Positions 32,737 through 45,906 of a stretch of DNA of 64,000 nucleotides are shown piece by piece. A program made the position numbers and the translations under genes. How positions within the stretch are numbered: the first letter of the stretch is position 1; every line of letters begins with the position of its first letter. Under the pieces are notes generated by a model. The model saw only the letters and a list, made by a program, of their open reading frames with translations, ran no database searches and had not been told where the DNA came from. Origin of the DNA: Spirochaetaceae bacterium (lineage in GTDB: Bacteria; Spirochaetota; Spirochaetia; Treponematales; Rectinemataceae); the NCBI GenBank assembly GCA_025355995.1, contig JANXYQ010000065.1:1-64000 (forward strand), in the 5' to 3' direction.

Positions 32737-34224
32737 CTATTTAATATATGCTCTCGCTGCCGTAACGGCTTTCGCCCAGGAATCGAGCAGGCGCCTCCGT
32801 TTCCCTTCGGCCATACCGGGCGAGAATTCCCGCTTCTTTCGCCAATTGCCCTCGACCTCGGCCAGCGATTCCCAGTAGCCCGTGGCGAGCCCCGCAAGAT
32901 AGGCGGCGCCTAAAGCGGTCGTCTCGCTTACTTCGGGAAGGATCACCCGGCGATTCAGGACGTCCGCCTGGAATTGCATTAGGAAATTGTTCGCGGACGC
33001 GCCGCCGTCCGCCTTGATGCATGGGATGTCGGCTCCGAAATCCTTCTCCATGGCATCGAGCAGGTCCTTGGATTGGTATGCGATAGACTCGAGGGCGGCT
33101 CGCACGAAATGCGCCTTGGTCGTTCCGCGCGTGATGCCGACCACGGTACCCCGCGCGTCGGCATCCCAATAGGGCGCGCCCATCCCGACGAAGGCGGGCA
33201 CGAGGAACACTTCCCCGGAATCATCGACCGAGCGGGCAAGCGCCTCGCTCTCGGCAGAGTCGCCGATCATGCCCATTTGGTCGCGGAGCCATTGGATCAC
33301 AGCCCCCCCGATGAAGACGGACCCCTCGAGGGCGTAGGTGTAGCCCTTCCCGAGATCCCATGCAACGGTCGTCAGTAGGCCGTGGCGCGAAGCGACGGGT
33401 GTCTTCCCCGTGTTCATCAGCGTGAAACAGCCAGTGCCATAGGTGTTCTTCGCCGCGCCCGGCTCGAAGCAGGCATGCCCGAAGAGGGCGGCTTGCTGAT
33501 CTCCGGCGCAACCCGCGACGGGTATCTCGGCCCCGAGGAATTCCTTCCTGGCGAGGCCGAAGACCCCAGAGCTCGGCACTACGCGCGGCAGGATCGCGGC
33601 GGGAATCTTGAATAGCTTGAGGAGCTCCTCGTCCCATTCGCCCTTTTTTATATTGAAGAGCAGCGTCCTGCTCGCGTTCGTCGGGTCGGTAAGGTGGGCT
33701 CCGGTAAGTTTGTAGATCAGCCACGAATCGACCGTACCGAACAGGACCTCGCCTTTCTCAGCGCGCGAGCGAAGCCCCGGGACCTGGTCGAAGAGCCACA
33801 TCAGCTTGGTGCCTGAAAAATAAGGGTCGATCACTAGCCCGGTTTTCTCTCGCACCAGGTCCGCAAGCCCAAGGGCGCGCAATTCGTCGCAGATATCCGA
33901 CGAACGTCGACATTGCCAAACGATGGCGTTGTAGACCGGCCTGCCGGTAGCTTTATCCCATACGACGATCGTCTCGCGTTGGTTCGCGATGCCCATGGCC
34001 GCTACTTGATCGCTTTCGATTTGGGCGGATTCCATGGCCCCCCTCGCCGCCGCGAGTTGGGTAGACCAAATCTCTTCGGGGTCGTGTTCCACCCATCCGG
34101 GTTTCGGGAATATCTGGCTGAAGGCTATCTGATTCTGACCGATTACCACGCCCGACTTGTTGAATAGGATCGCTCGCGACGAGGTCGTGCCTTGATCCAG
34201 CGCCAGGATATATCGCTCTTTCAT
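32737..34224 (-). CDS. glpK: Glycerol kinase
   Basis: 495 residues, full length. It phosphorylates glycerol to glycerol 3-phosphate with ATP. The N-terminal phosphate loop is [16 protein letters not shown]; further motifs are [44 protein letters not shown], and the C-terminal [19 protein letters not shown]. No glycerol facilitator or G3P dehydrogenase gene is adjacent. The ATG at 34224 lies 7 nt after a TATAAT and has no Shine-Dalgarno. Confidence 0.97.
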   Translation of the reverse strand: MKERYILALDQGTTSSRAILFNKSGVVIGQNQIAFSQIFPKPGWVEHDPEEIWSTQLAAARGAMESAQIESDQVAAMGIANQRETIVVWDKATGRPVYNAIVWQCRRSSDICDELRALGLADLVREKTGLVIDPYFSGTKLMWLFDQVPGLRSRAEKGEVLFGTVDSWLIYKLTGAHLTDPTNASRTLLFNIKKGEWDEELLKLFKIPAAILPRVVPSSGVFGLARKEFLGAEIPVAGCAGDQQAALFGHACFEPGAAKNTYGTGCFTLMNTGKTPVASRHGLLTTVAWDLGKGYTYALEGSVFIGGAVIQWLRDQMGMIGDSAESEALARSVDDSGEVFLVPAFVGMGAPYWDADARGTVVGITRGTTKAHFVRAALESIAYQSKDLLDAMEKDFGADIPCIKADGGASANNFLMQFQADVLNRRVILPEVSETTALGAAYLAGLATGYWESLAEVEGNWRKKREFSPGMAEGKRRRLLDSWAKAVTAARAYIK

Positions 34225-34231
34225 GGGCCCG

Positions 34232-34260
34232 ATTATACGCCCGTTTTCCCCGTAAGTAAA
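34232..34260 (-). promoter_or_regulatory. Promoter of glpK (leaderless type)
   Basis: TTTACT (34260-34255), a 17-bp spacer and a perfect TATAAT (34237-34232) on the minus strand. The -10 ends 7 nt before the ATG, so the transcript should start at or next to the AUG. Confidence 0.75.
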
Positions 34261-34278
34261 ACGCGGCCATTCGTCGCC

Positions 34279-35220
34279 TCAGATCGTCTTGCGCAGACTG
34301 ACGGAAAGGCCGAGCCTGATCCGCGCGATCGCGTCATTCCCGAAGTCCGCGCTTCCGCTCGATACGTATCGATTATAGACGAGCTCTCCGGCAAGGCCGC
34401 AATCCATCCCAGCGACGCGAAATCGGAATAGCGTGTACTCGATGCCGGCGGTCGCGAAGAAGCCTCCCGATGCCTCATACGGGCGGGTACCGTCCAGGTT
34501 CGGCGAACCCAGTGTGACGGCCGGGCCAGCGTATATCTTCAGGTGCCTATCCAGGCCGAGGGCGAGGACGGCGGGCAGACGAAAGTCGCCGAGAGTACCG
34601 TCGTATTCTGGCCTTAGCTCGATTCCCGACTCGACGCCGAATATCCGATATGCGACACCTACGGAGCCTCGAATCCCGCGTAGGAAATCCCTCGCTCCGA
34701 TGCTTACCCCAAGGGAGCCCGAGAAAACAAGCCCCAGATATTCGGCCGGGGGCACGATCCTCCCTGCCCCGGCGTATGCTTTGGCCCAATAGCTTTCCGA
34801 GAGCGCCGACTCGATGACCCCGCGGGTCGGTCCGTCAGAAGCCGCATGGATGAATTTGCCCTCTCCCATGTAAATGCCGACATGCGCAAGGGGTCCCGTC
34901 GTGTTGAAAAACAGTAGGTCTCCGGGCTGGAGCTTCCCCTTGTCGATAGGCTCGCGGAAAGCGAATTGCTCGCGCGCCGTCCTGGGAAGCTCAACCCCTA
35001 CAGATTGCAGGAAGACGCGATAGACGAGGCCTGAACAGTCGAAACCATTGGGGTTGATTCCGCCATAAAGATACGGGACGCCTTCATATGAAAGCGCGGT
35101 ATCTACGATCCTTTCCCTAGCCTTCTTCGGCGCTGCTGTCGGGACCGGAGCCTCGGCCGCGGAATAGGTCGCGCATGCGATGAGTGCTATGATCCCGAGA
35201 GCGCGCCGAATAGGCTTCAT
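34279..35220 (-). CDS. NlpC/P60 hydrolase with C-terminal barrel-like domain
   Basis: 313 residues from ATG 35220. A signal peptide (about 1-22) exports it. Residues about 35-150 are NlpC/P60: catalytic Cys in GGINPNGFDCSGLVYRVF and His in GPLAHVGIYMGEGKFIHA. The last about 140 residues alternate polar and nonpolar residues with many Gly (GVSIGARDFLRGIRGSVGVAY; FRFRVAGMDCGLAGELVY), like strands of an outer-membrane beta-barrel. NlpC/P60 cuts peptidoglycan stems. The barrel reading is inference. A TATACT ends 8 nt before the ATG. Confidence 0.8.
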   Translation of the reverse strand: MKPIRRALGIIALIACATYSAAEAPVPTAAPKKARERIVDTALSYEGVPYLYGGINPNGFDCSGLVYRVFLQSVGVELPRTAREQFAFREPIDKGKLQPGDLLFFNTTGPLAHVGIYMGEGKFIHAASDGPTRGVIESALSESYWAKAYAGAGRIVPPAEYLGLVFSGSLGVSIGARDFLRGIRGSVGVAYRIFGVESGIELRPEYDGTLGDFRLPAVLALGLDRHLKIYAGPAVTLGSPNLDGTRPYEASGGFFATAGIEYTLFRFRVAGMDCGLAGELVYNRYVSSGSADFGNDAIARIRLGLSVSLRKTI

Positions 35221-35384
35221 AGGCTCATAGTATATCCCCAAAAGAAGCGCCGCGAAGCCCTTGAACATTAGCCGCCGATTGCCGATAGTTACAAAGTCGA
35301 CCCGAGCGCGTCGCGCGAGGAAGGCACCGCCGATTTATCCCCACTTGCGGGCGGTTTAAAAATCCATGCTAAAAGGAGGCACGT

Positions 35385-36839
35385 ATGCCTGCCCTTCCCG
35401 AACATCGAGTCAAGGACCTCTCCCTCGCCGAATGGGGCCGAAGTGAAATCGAGCTCGCCGAACGGGAGATGCCCGGGCTCATGGCCCTCAGGGCTAAGCA
35501 TAAATCATCCAGCCCCCTGGCCGGAGCCCGGATAACTGGCAGCCTGCACATGACGCTGCAGACGGCCGTACTCATAGAGACGCTTGTCGACCTCGGCGCC
35601 GACTTGCGCTGGTCGAGCTGCAATATCTTCTCCACGCAGGACCATGCCGCCGCGGCGATAGTAGTAGGCAGGAACGGCAGCCCAACCTCTCCGAAGGGCA
35701 TACCTGTCTTCGCCTGGAAGGCCGAGACTCTCGATGAGTATTGGGAGCTCCTGGACCTTTCCCTCTCCTTCCCGGGAAAGGCTGGAGAGCCTTGCCGAGG
35801 CCCGGACCTCATCGTGGATGACGGGGGCGACGCGACCCTGATGTTCCACTTGGGATACCAGGCTGAGAAAGACCCCACACTCCTGGACCGTCCTTCGACT
35901 AGCGAGGACGAGGCCGCCCTCATAAAGCGCCTCAAGGCAATCCGTGATGCCGATCCTACTCGTTGGTCGCGAGCGGCCGCCTATCTTAAGGGCGTCTCCG
36001 AAGAAACGACGACGGGCGTACACCGCCTTTATCGGATGGCTAAGGAGGGAAGCCTCCTGATCCCGGCGATAAACGTCAACGATTCGGTCACCAAGAGCAA
36101 GTTCGACAATCTCTACGGCTGCCGCGAGTCCCTGCTGGATGGGATCAAGCGCGCCACCGGCGTCATGATCGCGGGAAAGGTCGCTGTAGTCTGCGGCTTT
36201 GGCGATGTTGGCAAGGGCTGCGCGCAAAGCCTTCGCGGCATGGGCGCTCGCGTGGTGATTTCCGAGATCGACCCTATCTGCGCCCTACAGGCGGCGATGG
36301 AAGGCTATTCGGTGGAGCCTCTCGAGGAACGACTCGCCGAAGCGGACATCTACGTAACAGCGACAGGCTGCGTAGACGTCATCAGGGCAGAGCACCTTAG
36401 CAAGATGAAGGATGGCGCGATTGTCTGCAATATCGGCCATTTCGATCACGAGATCGATGTCGCGGGGCTAAAGAAGGTACCGGGAATCAAGCGCCTCAAC
36501 GTCAAGCCGCAGGTCGATCGTTGGGTATTCCCGGACGGTCATGAGATCATCCTCTTGGCCGAGGGCAGGCTCGTCAACCTTGGGTGCGCCCAAGGCCATC
36601 CCTCTTTCGTAATGTCGGCGAGCTTTACCAATCAAGTCCTGGCTCAGATCGAGCTCTGGGCTAACCGCGCAAAGGCCGCGCCTGGAGTGCGGGTCCTCCC
36701 GCGCCAGCTTGACGAGGAAGTCGCGAGGCTTCACCTAGGAAAGCTCGGCGCGAGAATCGGGAAACTTACCAAGGATCAGGCTGATTACCTTGGCCTGAAA
36801 ATCGAAGGCCCCTACAAGGGCGACAGCTACAGATACTGA
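35385..36839 (+). CDS. ahcY: Adenosylhomocysteinase
   Basis: 484 residues, the longer bacterial form. It splits S-adenosylhomocysteine to adenosine and homocysteine. Motifs: [54 protein letters not shown], the NAD loop [15 protein letters not shown], and the C-terminal [15 protein letters not shown] precedes the ATG. The 164-nt gap upstream has no riboswitch I can recognise. It is followed by metK 11 bp later, so SAM recycling and synthesis are made together. Confidence 0.97.
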   Translation: MPALPEHRVKDLSLAEWGRSEIELAEREMPGLMALRAKHKSSSPLAGARITGSLHMTLQTAVLIETLVDLGADLRWSSCNIFSTQDHAAAAIVVGRNGSPTSPKGIPVFAWKAETLDEYWELLDLSLSFPGKAGEPCRGPDLIVDDGGDATLMFHLGYQAEKDPTLLDRPSTSEDEAALIKRLKAIRDADPTRWSRAAAYLKGVSEETTTGVHRLYRMAKEGSLLIPAINVNDSVTKSKFDNLYGCRESLLDGIKRATGVMIAGKVAVVCGFGDVGKGCAQSLRGMGARVVISEIDPICALQAAMEGYSVEPLEERLAEADIYVTATGCVDVIRAEHLSKMKDGAIVCNIGHFDHEIDVAGLKKVPGIKRLNVKPQVDRWVFPDGHEIILLAEGRLVNLGCAQGHPSFVMSASFTNQVLAQIELWANRAKAAPGVRVLPRQLDEEVARLHLGKLGARIGKLTKDQADYLGLKIEGPYKGDSYRY

Positions 36840-36850
36840 AAGGACGGCTT

Positions 36851-38020
36851 ATGCACTCTACCAGATACTTATTCACCTCGGAGTCAGTCGGCGAAGGTCA
36901 CCCCGATAAGGTCTGCGATCAAGTTTCCGACGCCGTCCTTGACGCCTGCCTCGCGGATGATCCGGAAAGTCATGTCGCCTGCGAGTGCTATGCCACGACC
37001 GGCATGATCCTTGTCGGAGGAGAGATCACGACGTCTACATATGTAGACATACAGCAGCTCGCACGCGATGTCATATATGAAATCGGCTATACAAATCCGG
37101 ATTATGGAATCGATTACGAATCGATGGCTGTGCTTAACGTTATCCATGCCCAGTCCCCCGACATAAACCAAGGCGTGATAGGGAAAGGCCTCAAGGAGTT
37201 CGCTGGCAGGCAAGGCGCGGGGGATCAGGGCCTTATGTTCGGTTTTGCCTGCGCGGAGACGCCGGAACTCATGCCGGCGCCTCTCATGTTCGCCCACAAG
37301 ATACTCCTTCGCGCGGCCCACCTTCGCAAAGCGAAAGAAATTCCCTGGCTGCGCCCGGACGCGAAGAGCCAGGTGACCCTCGAATACGAAGGTCACAAAC
37401 CGATACGCATCGACACGGTCGTCGTGTCACACCAGCACGACCCCGATATTTCCTACGAGACAATCCGGGAATCAGTGATAGAGGAAATAATCAGGCCTAT
37501 TCTCGAACCTACCGGCCTACTCGGAAATAATACGAAATTCTTCATCAATCCCACCGGCCGCTTCGTCATTGGAGGACCCGCAGGCGACACGGGGCTGACT
37601 GGGCGCAAAATCATCGTGGATACATATGGCGGTATGGGCAGGCATGGTGGCGGCGCCTTTTCGGGAAAGGACCCGTCGAAGGTCGACCGCTCCGCTGCCT
37701 ATGTCGCTCGCTATGTCGCAAAAAACATCGTCGCCGCGGGCCTCGCTGAGCGCTGCGAGATCCAACTCGCCTATGCGATAGGCGTACCCGACCCTGTATC
37801 GATCATGGTAGAAACCTTCGGCACCGGAAAGATTCCGGATACGCGCATTGCCGATGCCGTTCGAACGGTTTTCGCCCTTGACCCCGCCGGAATAATCGCG
37901 ACTCTAGACCTAAAAAGACCCATTTTCCAGAAGACGGCCTCGTATGGGCATTTCGGGCGAGATGGGTTCTCGTGGGAGAAGACCGATAAAATTGATGCGC
38001 TAAATAAGGCCCTCAGATAG
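36851..38020 (+). CDS. metK: S-adenosylmethionine synthase
   Basis: 389 residues, full length. It makes SAM from methionine and ATP. Motifs: the N-terminal [32 protein letters not shown], the P-loop [16 protein letters not shown] followed by KVDRSAAY, and C-terminal [15 protein letters not shown]. Second gene of the ahcY-metK unit. The region after it has no obvious terminator before the next gene. Confidence 0.97.
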   Translation: MHSTRYLFTSESVGEGHPDKVCDQVSDAVLDACLADDPESHVACECYATTGMILVGGEITTSTYVDIQQLARDVIYEIGYTNPDYGIDYESMAVLNVIHAQSPDINQGVIGKGLKEFAGRQGAGDQGLMFGFACAETPELMPAPLMFAHKILLRAAHLRKAKEIPWLRPDAKSQVTLEYEGHKPIRIDTVVVSHQHDPDISYETIRESVIEEIIRPILEPTGLLGNNTKFFINPTGRFVIGGPAGDTGLTGRKIIVDTYGGMGRHGGGAFSGKDPSKVDRSAAYVARYVAKNIVAAGLAERCEIQLAYAIGVPDPVSIMVETFGTGKIPDTRIADAVRTVFALDPAGIIATLDLKRPIFQKTASYGHFGRDGFSWEKTDKIDALNKALR

Positions 38021-38079
38021 TATCGATGCTGTACTAAGTATCTTTATGTATACACGAGCAAGTAGGTGTTTCTATATAT

Positions 38080-39269
38080 ATGCCCGACTATTTAGCTCCG
38101 CCTAGTAACCCAAACTCCTACATCCCACTGACCTACCCGAAAATTTCACACGCGCCCTGTACAAGATTGCACCATATAAGGGTTGCGCGCATGGCTGTCG
38201 TTATTGCGATGGACGGGCTGAACGTTATTATTTCGAAGGGGATTTCGAGCGAGACATAGAGCTACGACTTACTATACCTACCAGACTAGCCTTGGAATTA
38301 CCGACTGTACGTGAGCTTGGAATCATATCTTTTGGGTCGGGCGTCACCGACCCCTACCAACCTCTCGAGAAAGAACATTGCATCACTGGCCACTGCGCCC
38401 AGCTTCTTGCCGATTCGCAACCGCCGCTTCCCGCCCTTGTAATGACGAAATCTGTTCTCGCGTTACGCGACTTGCCTATTTGGCGAAGAGTAAACGAGCG
38501 GGCTGGCTTCATTCTTTTAGTATCCCTGACGAGTCTCGACGAAGACCTACGAAAAATTATGGAACCCGGGGCTTCAAGTTTCGCTTCGCGTCTATCAATG
38601 CTTAAAACATTTAAAGAAGCAGGATGTACAGTTGGCGTCCTTGCAATGCCATTCCTGCCTGGACTTTCTGATGACGACGACTCAATACGCAAGCTATATA
38701 CCGCATGTTCCGATTCAGGTGTCGACTACGTGATGCCAGGTGGCCTTACCTTAAGGCCGGGCCGCCAAAAAGACTTCTACATGAAGGCTCTTGCCGCAGT
38801 CCGTCCCGATCTAGTCGAGGCTACTCTTCGTTTATTCTGTGAAAACCGCAATTCAGGCGCTGCTCTCTCGACAATGACCCGCGCATTTACTAAAAGACTC
38901 TCGATAATTGGCCGTGAATTCAGAATGCCCTGGTTATTGCCACATAAGGCATTCGCGACTATCTTGCCACCGCATGACATGCTAAGAGTCCTGTATCGCG
39001 ATATGCTTGAGCTTTACAACGAAAAAGGAATAGAAACGACTGCGCTAAGGGTGAGTGCTGAAGCCTATGATACATGGCTCCTTTCTTTACGCCGCTATTT
39101 CAGGCGAAGACGAAACTTGAACAAAAACTGGCTCCACGAGCGCTTCGAAGAGGCGGCTCACGATGGAGAGTTGGTAGAAGTTTTGCATAACTCGCGATTG
39201 TCTAAATTCACAGCTGCGGTCATCCAAGACGATGCTCGATTGAATTACCTAACCCTAAAGCTTGAGTAA
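38080..39269 (+). pseudogene. Radical SAM protein with N-terminal frameshift
   Basis: From 38142 onward one frame encodes a radical SAM domain: NFTRALYKIAPYKGCAHGCRYC holds the CxxxCxxC cluster motif, followed by ISFGSGVTDPYQPLEKEH and about 320 more residues to a TAA at 39269. This resembles the spore photoproduct lyase-like (SplB-like) group. No ATG, GTG or TTG exists in that frame before the cluster motif. The ATG at 38080 opens another frame (PDYLAPPSNPNSYIPLTYPK), and one extra A in the run at 38140-38143 would join the two. It is either a one-base sequencing error or a true disruption. Confidence 0.65.
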
Positions 39270-39280
39270 ATATCCCATTG

Positions 39281-39296
39281 TGTTCCACGTGGAACA
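39281..39296. promoter_or_regulatory. parS: parS site 1 (ParB binding)
   Basis: The 16-bp palindrome TGTTCCACGTGGAACA is a parS variant (consensus TGTTTCACGTGAAACA; two symmetric changes, T to C and A to G). It lies in the gap between the radical SAM gene and gyrA. Confidence 0.9.
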
Positions 39297-39319
39297 AATC
39301 TGGTCTATAAGTAAAAATA

Positions 39320-39355
39320 GCCCAGGGAGTGTTCCACGTGGAACACTCCCTGGGC
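39320..39355. promoter_or_regulatory. parS: parS site 2 inside a 36-bp perfect palindrome
   Basis: The same 16-bp parS sequence is at 39330-39345. It is extended on both sides by CCCAGGGAG and its complement, so 39320-39355 is one uninterrupted palindrome. The two parS centres are 49 bp apart. It is 19 bp from the gyrA stop, between convergent genes, where an extruded or transcribed hairpin could also stop transcription. No strong T-tract follows on either strand. Confidence 0.88.
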
Positions 39356-39374
39356 CTAGCTCTTCATCTGGGTT

Positions 39375-41918
39375 CTATTCCTCGGTTTCTTTTGTAGATG
39401 AAACGCTTTCATCGCCCTCGTCTCGACCTTCAGCAGGGCTTTCATCAGTTTCGATAGCTTTGCCTGCATCCTCAGCTAATGCTTCCGCTTCATCCTCTCG
39501 AGCGATCTTGTCGAGACCGATAACGAAATCCGGTCGATCGATATTTAGGACCCGGACACCCTTCGCACCCTTTCCCTGGACACTGACGGTCGAGGCAGGC
39601 AGCTTAAGCGTCTTGCCCTGTGAGGTAATGACGACTACATCGTCAGAATCTAGCACAGTTATCGCACCCACGATTTCACCGGTCTTTTCTTCAGGGGAGT
39701 AGATCATTTGGCCGTGTGTTGCGCGTCCATGCGCGTTGAAGTTGTCGAATTCAACGCGCTTACCATATCCGTATTCAGTTAGGACAAGCATCTTGTGCTC
39801 CTGTGAAACGCGGAGCATAGCCGTCAATTCATCGGCGTTCTCGAGCTTAATACCACAGACGCCCCTGGAAGCGCGGCCCATGGCCCGCACATCCTCTTCA
39901 GTCATTCGCAAGGCCTGGCCCTTCCGAGTGATGAGTACTACCTCATCCTTACCCCTGGTCAGGCAAGCGGAGACGAGCCTATCGCCCTCGTCCAGGTTAA
40001 TAGCGATAATACCCCGCGTTTTCGCATTGACGAAGTCATTGGTAGCGACCTTCTTCACTACCCCACGGAGGGTGCCCATCAGCAAATATTCGGTCTCGGA
40101 GAAATCCGAGAAGTCGACTACGGCGGTTATCTCCTCATTGGGAGAGATCGCGAGAAGACCTTTTATATGAGCCCCGCGAGCCGCCCTCGACGCTTCAGGT
40201 ATCTCATGGACCTTTAGCCAATAAGCCTTGCCCTCGCTTGAAATAAACAGTAAGTAGTCGTGCGTGGTCGCGACGAAGAGTTGCTCGACATAATCGTCTT
40301 CAATAAGCGTCGCCGAATTTGATCCCTTCCCGCCTCTACCTTGGCTCCTGTACGCGCTGACGGGTACCCGTTTTACATACCCTTTATTTGAGATGAGTAT
40401 TACCATCTCCTCGCGCTTTATTAAGTCCTCAATATTAATCTGCTCGACTTCATCGGCCACAATCTCAGTTCGGCGCCTATCTCCGTATTTTTCAGCTATC
40501 GCAAGAGTCTCGGTTTTTACAAGCTCGCGTATCCTCGTCTCGCTAGCAAGGAGTTCCTTTAGAAAGGCGATACGCGCCTCTATTTCAGTTAGCTCGGCTT
40601 GAAGCTTAGTCGTCTCGAGGCTAGTGAGACGGGCAAGGCGCATATCAAGGATAGCTTGAGATTGAATCGCATCGAGACCGAAACGAGACTCCAGGCGCTG
40701 CTTCGCGCTCTCAGTATCCTTGCTTGACTTTATTATTTGAACGACTTCGTCAATATTCTGGAGCGCAATGACTAGACCGCGGAGGATATGCGCTTTTTCC
40801 TCAGCTTTGCGTAATTCGAAGCGAGATCTGCGAGTTACGACCTCGACCCGATGCGCCACAAAGCAGCCGATAAGATCCCGAAGGCCCATGCATTTGGGGC
40901 GTCCATTGTCGATAACCATATTGATAACGCCGAAGCTAGTCTGAAGCGGCGTATGAGCGAACAATCGATTGAGGACGAGCTTTGGAATCGCGCCTTTCTT
41001 GAGCTCGAGGACGATCCGCATGCCCTCGCGGTCGGACTCGTCGCGTAGGTCGGAAACGCCATCAAGGACCTTGTCCCTGACCAGATCGGCAATACGCGTA
41101 ATTAGGGTAGTCTTGTTCACCGCATATGGAATTTCAATGAAGACAATCTGCTCACGCCCGGCCTTCATCGTCTCGATGATGAATTTACCTCGAACAATGA
41201 GCTTACCGCGACCGGTGACGTAGGCTTCGCGGACGCCTCTGCGTCCAAAAATGATGCCGCCTGTCGGGAAATCAGGGCCAGTCACGTGCTTCATGAGTTC
41301 GTCGACGGTAATCTCGGGGTTGTCTATGAATGCTGCGATGGCCGAGCCGATCTCGGTGAGATTGTGCGGCGCCATATTGGTGGCCATGCCGACCGCGATA
41401 CCAGAGGAGCCATTGACCAGGAGATTCGGTAATGCCGAAGGCAAGACCGAAGGTTCTTTCAGGGATTCGTCGTAGTTGGGGACGAAGTCCACGGTCTCTT
41501 TATCAAGATCGACGAGCATCTCCGCTCCGACCTTGGCAAGCTTAGCCTCGGTATATCGGCTCGCCGCGGGAGGGTCGCCGTCAACCGAGCCGAAGTTGCC
41601 CTGGCCTTGCACCAGGGGATACCGAAGGGAAAAATCCTGGGCCATGCGGACCAAGGCGTCGTATAGGGATAGGTCGCCGTGCGGATGGTACTTCCCCATT
41701 GCGTCGCCGGTGATGCGGGCACTCTTCTTTGTAGCCGCATTAGGCTGAAGACCAAGCTCGGACATAGCGAATAGAAGGCGACGGTGAACCGGCTTTAGTC
41801 CATCGCGAACATCGGGTAGCGCCCGCGCCACGATGACGGACATCGCGTAGTTTAGGTAAGCGGTCTTGACCTCTTCCTCAATGGGGACTTGGAAGACTTT
41901 GCCTGTTATCTCTGCCAT
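39375..41918 (-). CDS. gyrA: DNA gyrase subunit A
   Basis: 847 residues. GyrA cuts and rejoins DNA in the gyrase A2B2 complex. The catalytic Tyr is in [11 protein letters not shown], and the GyrA-box QGRGGKG is present in [13 protein letters not shown], which separates it from ParC. The quinolone region reads [17 protein letters not shown]: Leu stands at the E. coli Ser83 position and Asp87 is kept. The tail is acidic and Thr/Ser-rich. 12 bp after gyrB, so cotranscribed. AAGGAA lies upstream of the ATG. Confidence 0.98.
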   Translation of the reverse strand: MAEITGKVFQVPIEEEVKTAYLNYAMSVIVARALPDVRDGLKPVHRRLLFAMSELGLQPNAATKKSARITGDAMGKYHPHGDLSLYDALVRMAQDFSLRYPLVQGQGNFGSVDGDPPAASRYTEAKLAKVGAEMLVDLDKETVDFVPNYDESLKEPSVLPSALPNLLVNGSSGIAVGMATNMAPHNLTEIGSAIAAFIDNPEITVDELMKHVTGPDFPTGGIIFGRRGVREAYVTGRGKLIVRGKFIIETMKAGREQIVFIEIPYAVNKTTLITRIADLVRDKVLDGVSDLRDESDREGMRIVLELKKGAIPKLVLNRLFAHTPLQTSFGVINMVIDNGRPKCMGLRDLIGCFVAHRVEVVTRRSRFELRKAEEKAHILRGLVIALQNIDEVVQIIKSSKDTESAKQRLESRFGLDAIQSQAILDMRLARLTSLETTKLQAELTEIEARIAFLKELLASETRIRELVKTETLAIAEKYGDRRRTEIVADEVEQINIEDLIKREEMVILISNKGYVKRVPVSAYRSQGRGGKGSNSATLIEDDYVEQLFVATTHDYLLFISSEGKAYWLKVHEIPEASRAARGAHIKGLLAISPNEEITAVVDFSDFSETEYLLMGTLRGVVKKVATNDFVNAKTRGIIAINLDEGDRLVSACLTRGKDEVVLITRKGQALRMTEEDVRAMGRASRGVCGIKLENADELTAMLRVSQEHKMLVLTEYGYGKRVEFDNFNAHGRATHGQMIYSPEEKTGEIVGAITVLDSDDVVVITSQGKTLKLPASTVSVQGKGAKGVRVLNIDRPDFVIGLDKIAREDEAEALAEDAGKAIETDESPAEGRDEGDESVSSTKETEE

Positions 41919-41930
41919 GAGGCGCGTTCC

Positions 41931-44252
<2,322 letters not shown>

Positions 44253-45653
44253 ATGGGCAGCTGGAACTATAGTGTCTTTTGGGATGAAGCAATAAACCAA
44301 GCCAAGAGCGAGCTTGGCGATCACGAATTCGCAATGTGGTTCAATATTCAATACGACTCATCCACGGAAAATTCAATTGCCATCCGCGTCCCCTCGAGCT
44401 TCTACAGGGATCAGCTTGTACGGCAATACCAGAAATACATCGAAGATAAACTCTTCGACCTAATGGGAAAACGAATCGGCATAGAATTCATCGTAGTCAA
44501 GCCTACGCCCGTAGATGCCCCGGTTGCACTTCTGGCAAGCGAAGAAGAAAAGCAAATACACGAAACTCGACCTCGCGCGAAAGATAAAGACAGCCCGCAA
44601 AAGGACAGGGGTAAACATCCCCAGCTTCGAACGGACTACACTTTCGAAAACTTCGTCATCGGGGATAATAACGGATTCGCGTCGAACGCCGCGCTTGCGA
44701 TATCTAAGAATCCAGGAACCTCATATAATCCTTTCTTGATTTATGGCGGCGTAGGCCTGGGCAAGACCCACTTGATGCAGTCAATTGGAAACAGGGTTTG
44801 GGTAGAGAGCCCGAAGATGAAGGTCATCTGCATAACCGCTGAAGAGTTCACGAATGAATTCATACAGTCGATACACGATAAGACAACCCAGAATTTTAAG
44901 AATAAGTACCGATATGTCGACGTCCTATTGATTGACGATATCCATTTCCTCCAAAATAAACTCGGTAGCCAAGAGGAACTCTTCCATACCTTCAATGCTC
45001 TGTATGACGGGAACAAGCAAATGGTTTTCACCTGCGACCGCCCTGTCTCGGAGCTAAAGAATTTATCTGACAGGCTTCGCAGCCGTTTCGAGCGCGGCCT
45101 CAACGTCGACCTCCAGCCACCGAACTTCGAAACCCGAAGCGCGATCCTGAAAAAAAAGATAGAAGCAGGGCGCATCTCTGTTCCTGATGAGGTGATAGAG
45201 ATAATCGCAAAGAATATCTCGACAAACGTGAGGGACCTCGAGGCTGCGCTTACGAAGCTCATCGCCTACTCAGAGCTTGTCCATAAGGATATTACCCTCG
45301 AGATAGCCCAAAACCAGCTAAAGGATGTATTCAGCCAGTCAAAGCACGGGAACGTAACAATAGACAATATCCTACGCGTCGTAGCCGATTACTACAAACT
45401 CTCTTACAACGATTTAAAAGGGAAAAAACGAACAAAGAATATCGCTTTCCCTCGACAAGTCGCGATGTATATCGCCAGGGATATAACCGAGTATTCGACG
45501 ACAGAACTAGGATTCGAATTCGGCGGTCGGGATCATACAACAGTGATGCATGCGTGCCAAAAAATAGAGGAACGACTAAAGCTCGATCCAAACCTCGAGT
45601 CTACCATTCAAGCCCTCGTACGAACAATAAAAGAATACAGCTCTAAACCATGA
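44253..45653 (+). CDS. dnaA: Chromosomal replication initiator DnaA
   Basis: 466 residues from ATG 44253, with GAGG 6 nt upstream; an earlier in-frame start at 44199 does not fit the family. Domain I is SWNYSVFWDEAINQAK onward. The AAA+ domain has Walker A GGVGLGKTHLMQSI, Walker B VLLIDDIHFLQ, and an Arg finger in LSDRLRSRFERGL. Domain IV has the box-binding signature FEFGGRDHTTVMHACQKIE. It melts oriC, located directly after the gene. Confidence 0.99.
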   Translation: MGSWNYSVFWDEAINQAKSELGDHEFAMWFNIQYDSSTENSIAIRVPSSFYRDQLVRQYQKYIEDKLFDLMGKRIGIEFIVVKPTPVDAPVALLASEEEKQIHETRPRAKDKDSPQKDRGKHPQLRTDYTFENFVIGDNNGFASNAALAISKNPGTSYNPFLIYGGVGLGKTHLMQSIGNRVWVESPKMKVICITAEEFTNEFIQSIHDKTTQNFKNKYRYVDVLLIDDIHFLQNKLGSQEELFHTFNALYDGNKQMVFTCDRPVSELKNLSDRLRSRFERGLNVDLQPPNFETRSAILKKKIEAGRISVPDEVIEIIAKNISTNVRDLEAALTKLIAYSELVHKDITLEIAQNQLKDVFSQSKHGNVTIDNILRVVADYYKLSYNDLKGKKRTKNIAFPRQVAMYIARDITEYSTTELGFEFGGRDHTTVMHACQKIEERLKLDPNLESTIQALVRTIKEYSSKP

Positions 45654-45830
45654 AGCGAATACTATACCTATCTCCTGTGGATAATCCTTGTCCACCTGTG
45701 CATAAGTAGAGACCCTGTGTGCTTGTGGACAGAATGTGCATAGAGGATAATACTTATCCACAGGCAGTATTTATATATATATAATTAAATTACTTGTATT
45801 ATACACAATAAGTTTGCCCTTATTATTATT
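45654..45830. other. oriC: Replication origin oriC
   Basis: Between dnaA and dnaN there are two perfect consensus DnaA boxes (TGTGGATAA 45676-45684; TTATCCACA 45754-45762) and TGTGCATAA (45697-45705), plus weaker ones (TTGTCCACC 45688-45696; TGTGGACAG 45724-45732; TGTGCATAG 45735-45743). An AT-rich tract at about 45769-45830 with TATATATATATA follows and suits the unwinding element. Gene directions change across the dnaA region, as expected for two diverging forks. Confidence 0.88.
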
Positions 45831-45831
45831 G

Positions 45832-45860
45832 TTACTGTTTATATAAAACTAGTGTATATA
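45832..45860 (+). promoter_or_regulatory. Probable dnaN promoter
   Basis: TTACTG (45832-45837), a 17-bp spacer and TATATA (45855-45860). The dnaN ATG is at 45907 with GGGGGG upstream, so the leader would be about 40 nt. The surroundings are so AT-rich that other boxes are possible. Confidence 0.4.
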
Positions 45861-45906
45861 GTATCAGAAGAAAGAAACATGCTACATTATCGATGAGGGG
45901 GGCACC

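Noticed and set aside
35221-35384. Possible SAH or SAM riboswitch before ahcY
   Set aside because: There are GC-rich short stems, but the conserved GAGGAGCGCUGC and GCCAGGCUCGG boxes of the SAH riboswitch are absent, and no SAM riboswitch core is recognisable.
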